Positions 52,827 through 61,752 of a stretch of DNA of 64,000 bases are shown piece by piece; position 1 is the stretch's first letter, and the number at the start of each line of letters is the position of its first letter. The notes below the pieces were generated by a model. The model saw nothing but the letters and a program-made list of their open reading frames with translations. It was not told the origin of the DNA and did no database searches. Origin of the DNA: Mycobacterium paragordonae (GTDB taxonomy: Bacteria > Actinomycetota > Actinomycetes > Mycobacteriales > Mycobacteriaceae); assembly GCF_003614435.1 (NCBI RefSeq), contig NZ_CP025546.1, positions 1,612,001 through 1,676,000 of the forward strand, written 5' to 3'. The position numbers were made by a program, and so were the translations under genes.

Positions 52827-53172
52827 GTTGACGCACTGCTAACGGGATGCCCACCGTCAGCCGTTTCGGCGGGCTGCGCCGAGTGGCGATCCGTGACGCG
52901 TCGATTCATGTCTAGACGGTAAGTCCGCTCAGGTGCCTAGCGCGACGGTCGCGCAAATATTTTCCATCGAGTTTTGCTGCTACACAGGTGAATTACCGCC
53001 AATTCCCGCGACGGGGTGAAACATCGCGAAACGTGCCGCTTCGCAACGGCATTCCGCGTGTCGCGGTGCTGACGCCGACGAGACGGCGGATCTGCTGCTG
53101 GGTGGGCCGGGATTAGCCGAATGCGGCCCCCGGCCCTTAGCGGACACTGAGTTAGCTTCGGGGAGTCCCGCC
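52827..53172. other. 346-bp stretch without a supported gene
   Basis: This lies upstream of the split HTH gene and downstream of the zinc-ribbon gene. Open frames crossing it have no coding-like sequence. It contains several GTTTCGC/GCGAAAC-type words around 53020-53045. No convincing terminator, tRNA or promoter is seen. Confidence 0.5.
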
Positions 53173-53580
53173 CTAGCCATTGAGAAGGCGCGCTTTCCTC
53201 AACGAAGTCAGCAAGCGCTGAGCGGCGCGCAGCGTCGGTGCATGCGCCGCGGGGTTCAGTTGTCCCGAGTCCGCTGCGACGGCCAGCGCCTCCAGAACAG
53301 TGCGGCATGCTCGCGGCGACTTCAGCACGATCTGGGCGGCCTCGGCGGGGCTGGGCGGAATCTGCTTTGTCTCGATCCGAACACGCTCCACGATCCGCTC
53401 GACGGGTTTCTCAACCACTTCGACCCGCACGGCGACAGCGCCGTTTTTTGCTGCTCTTCGCTCCTCATAGGCTGCTCGCCGGCACTGCTGCGAACACCAG
53501 ATGGAGGGACGTCCTGGCTTCGGCGGCCAAGTGCTATTCGGTACCTCCGCGCCGCATCGCGGGCATCGTTTCGCGGGCAT
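53173..53580 (-). CDS. Small zinc-ribbon/coiled-coil protein of the element
   Basis: A 135-residue protein. The first 40 residues hold two cysteine pairs (CPRCGAEVP and CSQQC), a zinc-binding head; residues about 45-75 are charged and probably coiled coil (VVEKPVERIVERVRIE), followed by a helical tail. I associate such proteins with the replication region of mycobacterial mobile elements, but no function is known to me. It is divergent from hsdR, sharing a 118-bp intergenic region. Confidence 0.72.
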   Translation of the reverse strand: MPAKRCPRCGAEVPNSTWPPKPGRPSIWCSQQCRRAAYEERRAAKNGAVAVRVEVVEKPVERIVERVRIETKQIPPSPAEAAQIVLKSPRACRTVLEALAVAADSGQLNPAAHAPTLRAAQRLLTSLRKARLLNG

Positions 53581-53619
53581 GGGAACAATGGTAAGTGCAC
53601 CCTACGTAGTTAGATACGG

Positions 53620-53631
53620 ACGCAATTGCGT
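53620..53631. promoter_or_regulatory. 12-bp perfect palindrome between the zinc-ribbon gene and hsdR
   Basis: ACGCAATTGCGT at 53620-53631, with CTACGTAG 11 bp to its left, lies between divergent genes. It is a plausible operator for the restriction locus; nothing identifies the binding protein. Confidence 0.45.
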
Positions 53632-53698
53632 TATCGTTTCGTGACCTGAGTGCAAGAGGTGTGATGTGCAGAGAAACGGTCAAGTTAGGAGGGCCTAA

Positions 53699-56533
53699 GT
53701 GCCGGTGGCGAAGTATTGTTGTGACCGGCAGATCGCGGTGCTCGCGCGGACGCGCAGCCGACAAATCTACGGCCAAGACCGGGCTGGTGTCGGTAACGTT
53801 TGCCAGGTCATGAGTAATAAGGACGGTGCCGGCCTTCTTCCCGCGGAGACGCGTGCCCGTGTCCGCATCGATCAGCAACTGACCCAGGCAGGCTGGAAGG
53901 TCCAGGACAGAAAGGACCTGAATCTGTTCGCGGGACAGGGCATCGCCGTCCGAGAGGTCGTGATGAAGCCCGGGCACGGACGGGTCGACTACCTGCTGTA
54001 CGTGGACAAGGCCGTCGTCGGCGTCATCGAGGCCAAGCCAATAGGAACACCGCTTTCAGGCGTGGAGTGGCAGTCGGCCATGTACGCCGACGGACTCCCG
54101 GCTGATGTGCGACTCGCCGCCAAGACCCGGAACGGCCGGCTGCCGTTCGTGTTCGAGGCATCGGGAGTCGAGACACACTTCACCAACGGCTTCGATCCCG
54201 AGCCGCGGGCGCGCCTTCTTTTCAACTTTCCCAGGCCGGCAACGTTGGCACGGAACCTTCGTGACGCCGATGCCTCTCCCGAGCGTCCGACGTGGCGCGC
54301 CAAGGTTCGCGATCTCCCAGCCCTCGATACCGACCCGCTGCGTCCAGCGCAGGTCAATGCGAGTAGCGGGATCGAGAAGAGCCTCGCCGATCAGCAGTTC
54401 GACCGATCGCTGGTACAGATGGCGACCGGGGCCGGCAAGACCTACACGGCGGTTACCGAGTCGTACCGATTACTGAAATTCGGTGGATTCAACCGAATTC
54501 TCTTTCTCGTCGACCGCAACAACCTCGCGGATCAGACGCTGGCGGAGTTTCAGAACTACCGCACGCCCGGTGACGGCCGCCGCTTCACCGAGCTGTACAA
54601 CGTGACCAAACTGTCCAGTGCCGGACTACTCGGCTCGAGCAAGGTCGTCATCTCGACCATCCAGAGGGTCTACAAGTTTCTCAATGACGGCGAGGTCAGC
54701 GACGCCGATGATCCCAACCTCGATGAGTTCACCCCGGAAACCCCTGTCACTGTCTCCTACAGCGAGGCACTTCCGCCGGAAACGTTTGATCTGGTCATCG
54801 TCGATGAGGCGCATCGAAGCATCTACGGAGTCTGGCGCGGTGTCTTGGAGTACTTCGACGCCCACCTCATCGGTCTAACCGCCACGCCAGGCAAGCAGAC
54901 ATTCGGATTCTTCCGCCAGAACCTCGTCTCTGAATACACCTACCCCGAGTCCGTCGCCGACGGCGTCAACGTGGACTTTGACATCTACCGGATCCGTACC
55001 CGAATCAGCGAGGAAGGGTCTCGGATCGAGGCCGGGACGCTCGTGCCGAAAGTGGACCGCCGAACACGAGAACAGAAACTCGAAACCCTTGACGAGGATT
55101 TGGATTACCGCGCCGCGCAACTGGACCGCGACGTGACCGCCACCGACCAGATCCGCACCGTTCTAGAAACTTTCCGCGATCGGCTTTTCACCGAGATCTT
55201 TCCGGGACGTTCCACCGTGCCAAAGACATTGATCTTCGCGAAGGACGACAGCCACGCTGAGGAGATCGTCACCGAAGTCCGCGAGGTGTTCGGCAAAGGC
55301 AATGACTTCGCAGCGAAGATCACTTACAACGCCCGCAACGCCAAAGAACAACTCCAGGCGCTGCGGACGAGTCCGTCGCTGCGTATCGCGGTGACCGTCG
55401 ACATGATTGCGACCGGAACCGACGTCAAACCGCTGGAATGCGTGTTCTTCATGCGTGATGTCCGCTCCGCCCAATACTTCGAGCAAATGAAAGGTCGTGG
55501 CGCACGCACGATCACGTCCGCGGACTTCCGCGCAGTTACCCCAGACGCGGAAAACAAGACCCGGTTCGTAATCGTCGATGCGGTGGGGGTGACAGAGCAT
55601 CCCTTCGTCGAGCCGCCACTGAATCGGCAGAAGTCGGTCAGCCTCAAGAAGCTCCTCGATAAGGCCGCCGCACTCACGCTTACCGAGGACGAAGCGGCAA
55701 CTCTGGCGTCGCGACTGGCGAAGCTCGAACTTGCGCTGACCGACGAGGAACGGCAGGAACTCGACGAGGTCGCCGGCCAACCTGTCCGCGATATCGCCAA
55801 GGCGCTCGTGGACGCTGTCGAGCCGTCCACTGGATCGGCCGAGGCGATCGAGCGGGCTATCGAACCGATTGCCGCTAACCCGGAACTGCGCAACCGCATA
55901 CTCGAACTTCGCGCCGCCCACGATCGGGTCATCGATGAGGTCAGCAGCGACGAACTCGTTGATGCCAGGGGAGTGGTTGACACGGATCGCGCTCGATCGA
56001 TCGTGGAGTCGTGGCGGGCCTATCTCGATGAGCACCGCGACGAAATCACCGCTATCCAAGTGGGCTATGAGGCAGGCGAGCAGCGAATCGACTTCTCCTA
56101 CATTCAGGGACTCGCTGTCCGCATCGCTCGGCCGCCGCACAATTGGACTCCCGACATTATCTGGAATGCCTATGCCGCGATCGACGCGCCCAGGGTCCGT
56201 AAGTGCCCCACGCACACCCTCACCGATCTCGTTCCACTGATCCGCTACACCATCGGCGTCGACGACGAACTCGTTCCCTACGGTGAGCGGGTGCGGGAGA
56301 AGTACGTGGCGTGGTTGGCGCATCAAGAACAAGCTGGTGTGGCGTTCAACGACACCGAGCGATGGTGGTTGGACCGCATGGTGTCGGTGATCGCCAACTC
56401 GGCCGGGATACGCGTGGAAGACCTTGACGACGCGCCTTTTGTCGAGCGCGGAGGAACCGATGGGGCGCTGCGTGATTTAGGTGACCGAGCTGGCGATCTG
56501 ATTGAAGAGTTGAACGCGGAGCTGACCGCGTGA
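53699..56533 (+). CDS. hsdR: Type I restriction endonuclease subunit HsdR (EcoEI-like)
   Basis: Up to 944 residues. An N-terminal nuclease domain (VDYLLYVDKAVVGVIEAK, with D and ExK catalytic residues) is followed by an SF2 translocase (Walker A MATGAGKTY near 243, DEAH near 368, LTATPGKQ, QMKGRGARTI) and an EcoEI-type C-terminal domain that contacts the methyltransferase. GTG 53699 has a near-perfect AGGAGGG ribosome-binding site; ATG 53810 fits homologues better but lacks one. If GTG is used, 37 unusual residues with two cysteines are added. It overlaps hsdS by 4 nt. Confidence 0.93.
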   Translation: MPVAKYCCDRQIAVLARTRSRQIYGQDRAGVGNVCQVMSNKDGAGLLPAETRARVRIDQQLTQAGWKVQDRKDLNLFAGQGIAVREVVMKPGHGRVDYLLYVDKAVVGVIEAKPIGTPLSGVEWQSAMYADGLPADVRLAAKTRNGRLPFVFEASGVETHFTNGFDPEPRARLLFNFPRPATLARNLRDADASPERPTWRAKVRDLPALDTDPLRPAQVNASSGIEKSLADQQFDRSLVQMATGAGKTYTAVTESYRLLKFGGFNRILFLVDRNNLADQTLAEFQNYRTPGDGRRFTELYNVTKLSSAGLLGSSKVVISTIQRVYKFLNDGEVSDADDPNLDEFTPETPVTVSYSEALPPETFDLVIVDEAHRSIYGVWRGVLEYFDAHLIGLTATPGKQTFGFFRQNLVSEYTYPESVADGVNVDFDIYRIRTRISEEGSRIEAGTLVPKVDRRTREQKLETLDEDLDYRAAQLDRDVTATDQIRTVLETFRDRLFTEIFPGRSTVPKTLIFAKDDSHAEEIVTEVREVFGKGNDFAAKITYNARNAKEQLQALRTSPSLRIAVTVDMIATGTDVKPLECVFFMRDVRSAQYFEQMKGRGARTITSADFRAVTPDAENKTRFVIVDAVGVTEHPFVEPPLNRQKSVSLKKLLDKAAALTLTEDEAATLASRLAKLELALTDEERQELDEVAGQPVRDIAKALVDAVEPSTGSAEAIERAIEPIAANPELRNRILELRAAHDRVIDEVSSDELVDARGVVDTDRARSIVESWRAYLDEHRDEITAIQVGYEAGEQRIDFSYIQGLAVRIARPPHNWTPDIIWNAYAAIDAPRVRKCPTHTLTDLVPLIRYTIGVDDELVPYGERVREKYVAWLAHQEQAGVAFNDTERWWLDRMVSVIANSAGIRVEDLDDAPFVERGGTDGALRDLGDRAGDLIEELNAELTA

Positions 56534-57771
56534 ACTGGCCGGTCCGCCCGCTCTCCGAAGTCGCGGAAGTACGGCTTGGTCGCCAGCGTTCGCCGAAGAA
56601 CCACTACGGCGACTCGATGCGGCCATACCTACGTGCGGCGAATGTGACGTGGTCTGGACTCAGCCTTGACGACGTCAAGTCAATGAACTTCACCGATGAG
56701 GAGCTGGCCACGTACCGCCTCAAGCCCGGAGACATCGTTCTAGGTGAAGCGTCGGGTAGCCCTGGCGAAGTCGGTAAGCCAGCGATCTGGTCCGGTGAGA
56801 TTCCGGACTGCGCTTTTCAGAACACCTTAATTCGAGTACGTCCGCGTGAACATGAGCCCAGGTTTCTGTTGCATTACTTCCGCTATCAGGCCCTCGTGGG
56901 CCGATTTGTCGAGCATTCCCGAGGCGTCGGCATCCACCATCTTGGGCGGGCTCGGTTGGCGACATGGCCGACGCCTGTGCCGCCCATCACGGAGCAGCGG
57001 CGCATTGTTGATCTACTCGAAGACCACCTCTCTCGCCTCGATGCGGCACAGGAACTTGTTGGTAGACAGCGGATTCGATTGTCAAGCCTGTCAGCACTGT
57101 GCGCACATCATCTCAGCACTACCAACGACGGGACTTTGCAGACACTCGCCGACATATCCCAATTCATCACCGATGGCGATCACAATCCACCAAAACGTGT
57201 TCTCGACGGGGTTCCTCACGTGACGGCGAAGGGGGTACGCCCAGACGGAACCATTGATCTGACTGCAGGAACGTACGTTTCGGAGGAAGGTTTTGAGCAG
57301 ACCGCTCGGCGCTATCGGCCAGTCGCCGGTGATGTCCTCGTCACCTGCGTCGGCACCATCGGGCGGATTGCGGTCGTTCCGGATGGCGTGAGATTTAGCG
57401 CAGACCGAAACCTCGCAGCTATACGCGTGGACGAGGGCGCGGTAATACCCGGATACGTCGCACTCGCACTCCGCGGCACTCGCTCGCAACTCGAGATGGC
57501 ACGGGCGTCCGGCTCGACCGCACAGCCGCACCTTTACCTGCGAGACCTCCGGGCTACTACGATCCGTGTGCCGGAACGCACAGAGCAGGCGCGCATACTT
57601 GCGTCAGCTGCCGCGTATATCGACGGCATTGCTGCTCTTCAAATTGAACTTGCGAAGACGACTCGCCATGTCGATCGTCTCAAACGGGGTTTGCTTAGTG
57701 CGGCGTTTTCTGGACGCCTGACCCGTGCGGCGGGGACCATCGGTGAGTCGGGAAGCCGCGGCGCTGGGTGA
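56530..57771 (+). CDS. hsdS: Type I restriction-modification specificity subunit HsdS
   Basis: A 413-residue protein with two target-recognition domains (about 1-150 and 205-355). Each is followed by a conserved helix (ITEQRRIVDLLEDHLSRLDAA and RTEQARILASAAAYIDGIAALQ) that separates the half-sites. It sets the bipartite DNA sequence that the complex methylates and restricts. GTG 56530 overlaps the hsdR stop. Before the next gene there is a 149-bp gap with a separate ribosome-binding site. Confidence 0.93.
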   Translation: MNWPVRPLSEVAEVRLGRQRSPKNHYGDSMRPYLRAANVTWSGLSLDDVKSMNFTDEELATYRLKPGDIVLGEASGSPGEVGKPAIWSGEIPDCAFQNTLIRVRPREHEPRFLLHYFRYQALVGRFVEHSRGVGIHHLGRARLATWPTPVPPITEQRRIVDLLEDHLSRLDAAQELVGRQRIRLSSLSALCAHHLSTTNDGTLQTLADISQFITDGDHNPPKRVLDGVPHVTAKGVRPDGTIDLTAGTYVSEEGFEQTARRYRPVAGDVLVTCVGTIGRIAVVPDGVRFSADRNLAAIRVDEGAVIPGYVALALRGTRSQLEMARASGSTAQPHLYLRDLRATTIRVPERTEQARILASAAAYIDGIAALQIELAKTTRHVDRLKRGLLSAAFSGRLTRAAGTIGESGSRGAG

Positions 57772-57920
57772 TGGTCACTCCGCTCGGCAAGTGCAATGAC
57801 GTGTCGGAACCCACTGGAATCATCGGGGAGGGTTCCGGTCGGTAAGGGCAGAATTGCTTGGAGCATCTGCGCTGTACGTGGTGACGACGTTCGGGAATAT
57901 TAACGAAGGAGGTAGTTGCG

Positions 57921-58778
57921 ATGATCACGGAGATCGAGCTCCATCTTGTTGACGCTTCCACTCCCAACGGCGAGGTTCCGGTAAAGGACCTAGCCGCCCT
58001 CGCGACTGCCTTGCAGGAGTTGACGACTCGAATCTGCCGCGAAGTAGTCAATACGCCTGGACCCGGCCGCACGAAGCAGTTCATGGAGGAGCTCGCACAA
58101 CTGCGGCTTCGTGCGGTTGAGCCCGGCAGCACCGTGCTCCGATTCAGCAAGGGCCCGACTGACAAACTCGACGTTGACTTGCCTGAACAAGCCGCGGCGG
58201 ATGACCGCTTGTGGGAAATTGTGCGGGCTATAGGCGAGGATCGTCGCCCCGATTGGGCGACTGACCTGATCGCAGAGAGTGTCGGCAAGTTGGTCAACGC
58301 CATGCAAGCAGCGGCGCCGACCGTAATACTCGGCGCGCCTTCGCGGCCGGAAGTACGGATTGCACCGTCGACAATGCATGTCGAAACGTGGACACCCACG
58401 CGTATCCGCACAGATACCGTCATAACCGCCGCTGGCCGACTCGAGAAGGTCGATCTACGGTCGCACGATTTCCGTCTCCGCGAGGATGTTGATAACTCGG
58501 TCGAACTCAAGAGCGTCGAAAACGATACGGTCGCAGCACAGCTGGTTGGCCAGTGGGTGGTTGCGCAAGGAACCGGGATACAACTCGCGTCAGGCCGGCT
58601 TGTCGCACTCCAAAATGTGCGTGTGCTTCCAGCGGACGACCCTAGAGCCGATTATGTTGGTCCCAAAGTCGTTACTCTCGAGGAGATTTTGGCCAGCGCT
58701 CCCGGACCGGACCCGGATGGTGGGCTCGACCTCACCAACGACGAATTCGCCGCATTCCTTGAGGCACTGCGTTCGTGA
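57921..58778 (+). CDS. Unrecognised protein X between hsdS and the PIN gene
   Basis: A 285-residue acidic, soluble protein: MITEIELHLVDASTPNGEV, a helix-rich middle (ITRI/CREVVNTPGPGRTKQFMEEL), a central beta-rich region and an acidic C-terminus (GGLDLTNDEFAAFLEAL). I recognise no domain. It has a strong GAAGGAGGT ribosome-binding site and its stop overlaps the PIN-gene start by 4 nt. That makes it the obvious partner of the PIN protein, as an outsized antitoxin or as a sensor. It is much larger than any VapB I know. Confidence 0.72.
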   Translation: MITEIELHLVDASTPNGEVPVKDLAALATALQELTTRICREVVNTPGPGRTKQFMEELAQLRLRAVEPGSTVLRFSKGPTDKLDVDLPEQAAADDRLWEIVRAIGEDRRPDWATDLIAESVGKLVNAMQAAAPTVILGAPSRPEVRIAPSTMHVETWTPTRIRTDTVITAAGRLEKVDLRSHDFRLREDVDNSVELKSVENDTVAAQLVGQWVVAQGTGIQLASGRLVALQNVRVLPADDPRADYVGPKVVTLEEILASAPGPDPDGGLDLTNDEFAAFLEALRS

Positions 58779-59197
58779 GCGAATTCGCGGCGACGTTAGT
58801 CGACACCGATGTGTTCAGTCTGATTTACCTTCGTAAAGATAGCCGTGACGCGCGCGTCGCTAGCTGGCGCGAATACCTCACTGGGCGGCGTGTACTCATT
58901 TCGTTCCAGACCAGGGCTGAGGTGTTTGCCGGTGCGCGAGGCGCCGGCTGGGGCCAGCGGCGCATGGCCACGGCGATTGAGACCCTCGACCGGACGCCCA
59001 CCATTCGCCGCGACAACGAAGTCGTAGATGCATACGCCCTTCTTGTCAGCGAATGGCGAAGGCTTGGTCACGCTCTGCGCGCCAGGGAGCACAACGGCGA
59101 TCGATTGATCGCTGCCTGTGCCGTCGCCAAGCGGCTAGATCTACTGGCCGGCGACGGGATCTACCAGGGCGCACCAGATCTTTTCGTGGACAGTTGA
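58775..59197 (+). CDS. PIN-domain ribonuclease, VapC-like
   Basis: A 140-residue PIN protein. The acidic catalytic residues are in place: Asp10/Asp12 (VDTDVFSL), Glu49 (TRAEVFAGA), Asp109 (NGDRLIAACAV) and Asp127 (LLAGDGIYQ). It should be a Mg-dependent RNase of the VapC type. GTG 58775 overlaps the upstream stop. Its place inside a type I restriction operon suggests a second line of defence when restriction fails, though a plain toxin-antitoxin insertion is also possible. Confidence 0.85.
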   Translation: MSEFAATLVDTDVFSLIYLRKDSRDARVASWREYLTGRRVLISFQTRAEVFAGARGAGWGQRRMATAIETLDRTPTIRRDNEVVDAYALLVSEWRRLGHALRAREHNGDRLIAACAVAKRLDLLAGDGIYQGAPDLFVDS

Positions 59198-59214
59198 TTA
59201 GAAGGGCAAACCCG

Positions 59215-60735
59215 TTGTCTGATTCCCGGCGCCTGGTCGACAAACTCTGGGCGTACTGCAATGTGCTGCGCGACGACGGCGTTGGTGTCATTGAGTACAC
59301 CGAGCAACTCACATACCTGCTGTTCCTGAAGATGGCACACGAGCGGGCAACCAGAAAGCTCAACCCGCAGCAGATCGTTCCCGACGAGTACTCGTGGCAG
59401 AGGCTTCTGGATGCCGAGGGAACGGACCTCGAGGTCGAATACACGAAGATTCTCGTGGGGTTAGCCCAACAGCCGGGCACGCTTGGCACAATTTTCCGCA
59501 AGGCGCAGAACAGGATTCAGGATCCCGCCAAACTCAAACGCCTCATCGTGGATTTGATCGATAAAGAGAACTGGTCGGCTTCGGGCACAGATCTCAAAGG
59601 CGATGCGTACGAGGCACTTCTTTCCAAGGGTGCATCCGACAAGGGGTCGGGAGCGGGTCAGTACTTCACCCCGCGTGACCTCATTCGGGCCATGGTCGAC
59701 GTCATCGACCCCATACCTGCCGACGTGGTCGTCGACCCGGCGTGTGGCACCGGCGGTTTCCTTCTGGTCGCCCATGAGCACGCCGTGCAAGGGGCTGAGA
59801 ACCTCACCCCGACGCAGCGCAAGCACCTGCGTGACAGTTTTGTCACCGGCTACGAACTCGTCGATGGGACAGCGCGTCTGGCCGCGATGAACCTACTGCT
59901 GCACGGCATCGGAACGGCCGACGGCGACTCACTGATCGAAGTTCGTGACGCGCTCATTTCTGACCCAGGCCGACGCTGGTCGGTGGTATTGACTAACCCG
60001 CCATTCGGCCGCAAATCGTCGCTGACGATGGTCGGCGCGGATGGTCGGGAAGTGCGCGAGGACATCGAGATTGAACGGCAGGACTTCGTCGTCACGACAA
60101 GCAACAAGCAGCTCAATTTCCTGCAGCACATTATGACGATTCTCGACATTAACGGCCGGGCTGCCGTCGTCCTCCCTGACAACGTTCTTTTTGAGGGCGG
60201 TGCTGGCGAAACGTTGCGGCGAAAGCTGTTGGCCGACTTCGACCTACATACAATGCTCCGCCTACCCACCGGCATCTTCTACGCCCAAGGTGTGAAGGCC
60301 AACGTGCTCTTTTTTGACAAGAAGCCGGCCTCCGAGCAGCCGTGGACCACCAAGCTCTGGGTCTACGACCTGCGCACCAACCAGCACTTCACGCTCAAGC
60401 AGAACCCTTTGCGTCGCCATCACCTCGACGAGTTCGTCGACTGTTACCTCAGCGGAAAGCCCCGTGACGAACGTGTCGAGTCGGAGAGGTGGAAATCGTT
60501 CGCTTACGAGGACCTCATTGCGCGCGACAAGGTCCACCTCGACATCACCTGGTTGCGTGACGAGTCGCTCGACGATGCCGACAACCTGCCGGCGCCCGAG
60601 ATCATCGCCAGAGAAATCGTCGAAGACCTCACCGCTGCGCTCGCGGAGTTTGAAGCGGTTGCAGCGGCCCTCGAAGCCACTGCGAATGGAGAAGCTGCCC
60701 TAGCTGTCACGGACGAGCGCGACCACGAAACGTAG
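59215..60735 (+). CDS. hsdM: Type I restriction-modification DNA methyltransferase HsdM
   Basis: A 506-residue N6-adenine methyltransferase. An N-terminal HsdM helical domain is followed by motif I DPACGTGGFLL (near 175) and catalytic motif IV NPPF (near 261), then GQYFTPRDLI-type and RLPTGIFYAQGVKANVLFF segments usual in the family. TTG 59215 is chosen because GAAGGG lies upstream and the N-terminus (DSRRLVDKLWAYCNVLRDDG) matches HsdM. It sits after the PIN gene (17-bp gap), an unusual last position in the operon. Confidence 0.93.
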   Translation: MSDSRRLVDKLWAYCNVLRDDGVGVIEYTEQLTYLLFLKMAHERATRKLNPQQIVPDEYSWQRLLDAEGTDLEVEYTKILVGLAQQPGTLGTIFRKAQNRIQDPAKLKRLIVDLIDKENWSASGTDLKGDAYEALLSKGASDKGSGAGQYFTPRDLIRAMVDVIDPIPADVVVDPACGTGGFLLVAHEHAVQGAENLTPTQRKHLRDSFVTGYELVDGTARLAAMNLLLHGIGTADGDSLIEVRDALISDPGRRWSVVLTNPPFGRKSSLTMVGADGREVREDIEIERQDFVVTTSNKQLNFLQHIMTILDINGRAAVVLPDNVLFEGGAGETLRRKLLADFDLHTMLRLPTGIFYAQGVKANVLFFDKKPASEQPWTTKLWVYDLRTNQHFTLKQNPLRRHHLDEFVDCYLSGKPRDERVESERWKSFAYEDLIARDKVHLDITWLRDESLDDADNLPAPEIIAREIVEDLTAALAEFEAVAAALEATANGEAALAVTDERDHET

Positions 60736-60782
60736 GAATGCCCGACCCGACAATAATGTGGAGGACCAACTTCGGCCGGTCG

Positions 60783-61353
60783 CTACTTTTGAGCCCAATC
60801 ACGCTTGCACACTGCACAGCTGCGAATCGTCACAGCCCAAGTCGGATCTCCAGATTCCGGCTCGCGCAGACTGTGGGTGTCAATTTCGCCGCAGCCCGGA
60901 CAGGCGCATATGGCGGAGAACGCATCGCTCTCGTCGCCCAACTGAATCTGCATGAGGTGCTTCGACTCCGCCTTTGTATAGCGGCGTTGCAGAGGCCGGT
61001 CTCGCGGCGGCACATCACGAGCGGCCACGATGGTCGCTACAAGTTCTCGAAGGTCGGCGTCGGCGGAATCTCCTAGCGGTTGGAGCCTGCCCTTCCGGTC
61101 CCGGTGAATCTGCGCTGCGCGGGCGTCGAGCATGACGGCGAAGGGTTCCGCGACTGACCAGTCGATCGTCAAAACACTGCGATGGAGCGCTCCGGCGTAG
61201 ATGGCGTCGAGATGTTGAGTCTGTTTCTTGAAGCGCCCTCGCATGTCATACCGCAGAACTAAGACAATGGCTTCGTCAGCCGCCGGTGCGCACGCCAATG
61301 CTTCTTTCGCGGTGGCGATGACGGTGGAGGCAACCGCGCGTTGATAAAGGTCG
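60783..61353 (-). pseudogene. 3' fragment of DUF4236-type gene split by IS3-family element
   Basis: The C-terminal part of a protein whose N-terminus is at 62701-63422. Removing the IS3-family element and one 3-bp duplication joins EIEKV to DLYQRAVASTVIA in frame and restores 429 codons. This part is helical and ends in a zinc-ribbon-like pair (CPGCG and CAVCK). No function is known. It faces hsdM, with 47 bp between. Confidence 0.86.
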
Positions 61354-61407
61354 TGAATCGCCCTGGAAATCCCGGAGGCTCCTGACCTTGGAAACGAGGA
61401 TGCAGGT

Positions 61408-61752
61408 ATGCCGAAGGAACAGTCGTCTGGGAAGCCCACGGCGCGTCGCTACAGCCCGGAGGAAAAGGCCGCTGCGGTGCGGATGGTCCGAGCCCTGCGC
61501 GCCGAGTTGGGCACCGAGCAGGGCACGGTGTCGCGGGTGGCTCGCCAATTGGGGTACGGCGTGGAGTCGGTGCGTTCCTGGGTGCGCCAAGCCGACATCG
61601 ACGACGGGTACGCTCCCGGGGTGTCCAGCGCGGAGTCTGCCCGGATCAAGGAGCTGGAACAAGAGAACCGAGAACTCAAGCGCGCCAACGAAATACTGAA
61701 ACGCGCGGCCAGTTTTTTCGGGGCGGAGCTCGACCGCCAACACAAGAAATAG
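61408..61752 (+). CDS. IS3-family transposase OrfA
   Basis: A 114-residue protein with an HTH region (VSRVARQLGYGVESVRSWVRQA) and a leucine-zipper-like helix (RIKELEQENRELKRANEIL). It binds the element ends and, fused to OrfB by frameshifting, forms the transposase. Confidence 0.93.
   Translation: MPKEQSSGKPTARRYSPEEKAAAVRMVRALRAELGTEQGTVSRVARQLGYGVESVRSWVRQADIDDGYAPGVSSAESARIKELEQENRELKRANEILKRAASFFGAELDRQHKK
61713..61719 (+). other. Programmed -1 frameshift site (T TTT TTC)
   Basis: The OrfA frame reads AGT TTT TTC here, a classical X XXY YYZ heptamer. A -1 slip enters the OrfB frame, which is open from this point through 61752, giving one OrfAB product. Confidence 0.75.

Noticed and set aside
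52937..53308. 123-codon minus-strand ORF upstream of the split HTH gene
   Set aside because: It overlaps the zinc-ribbon gene in another frame and has no coding-like features.
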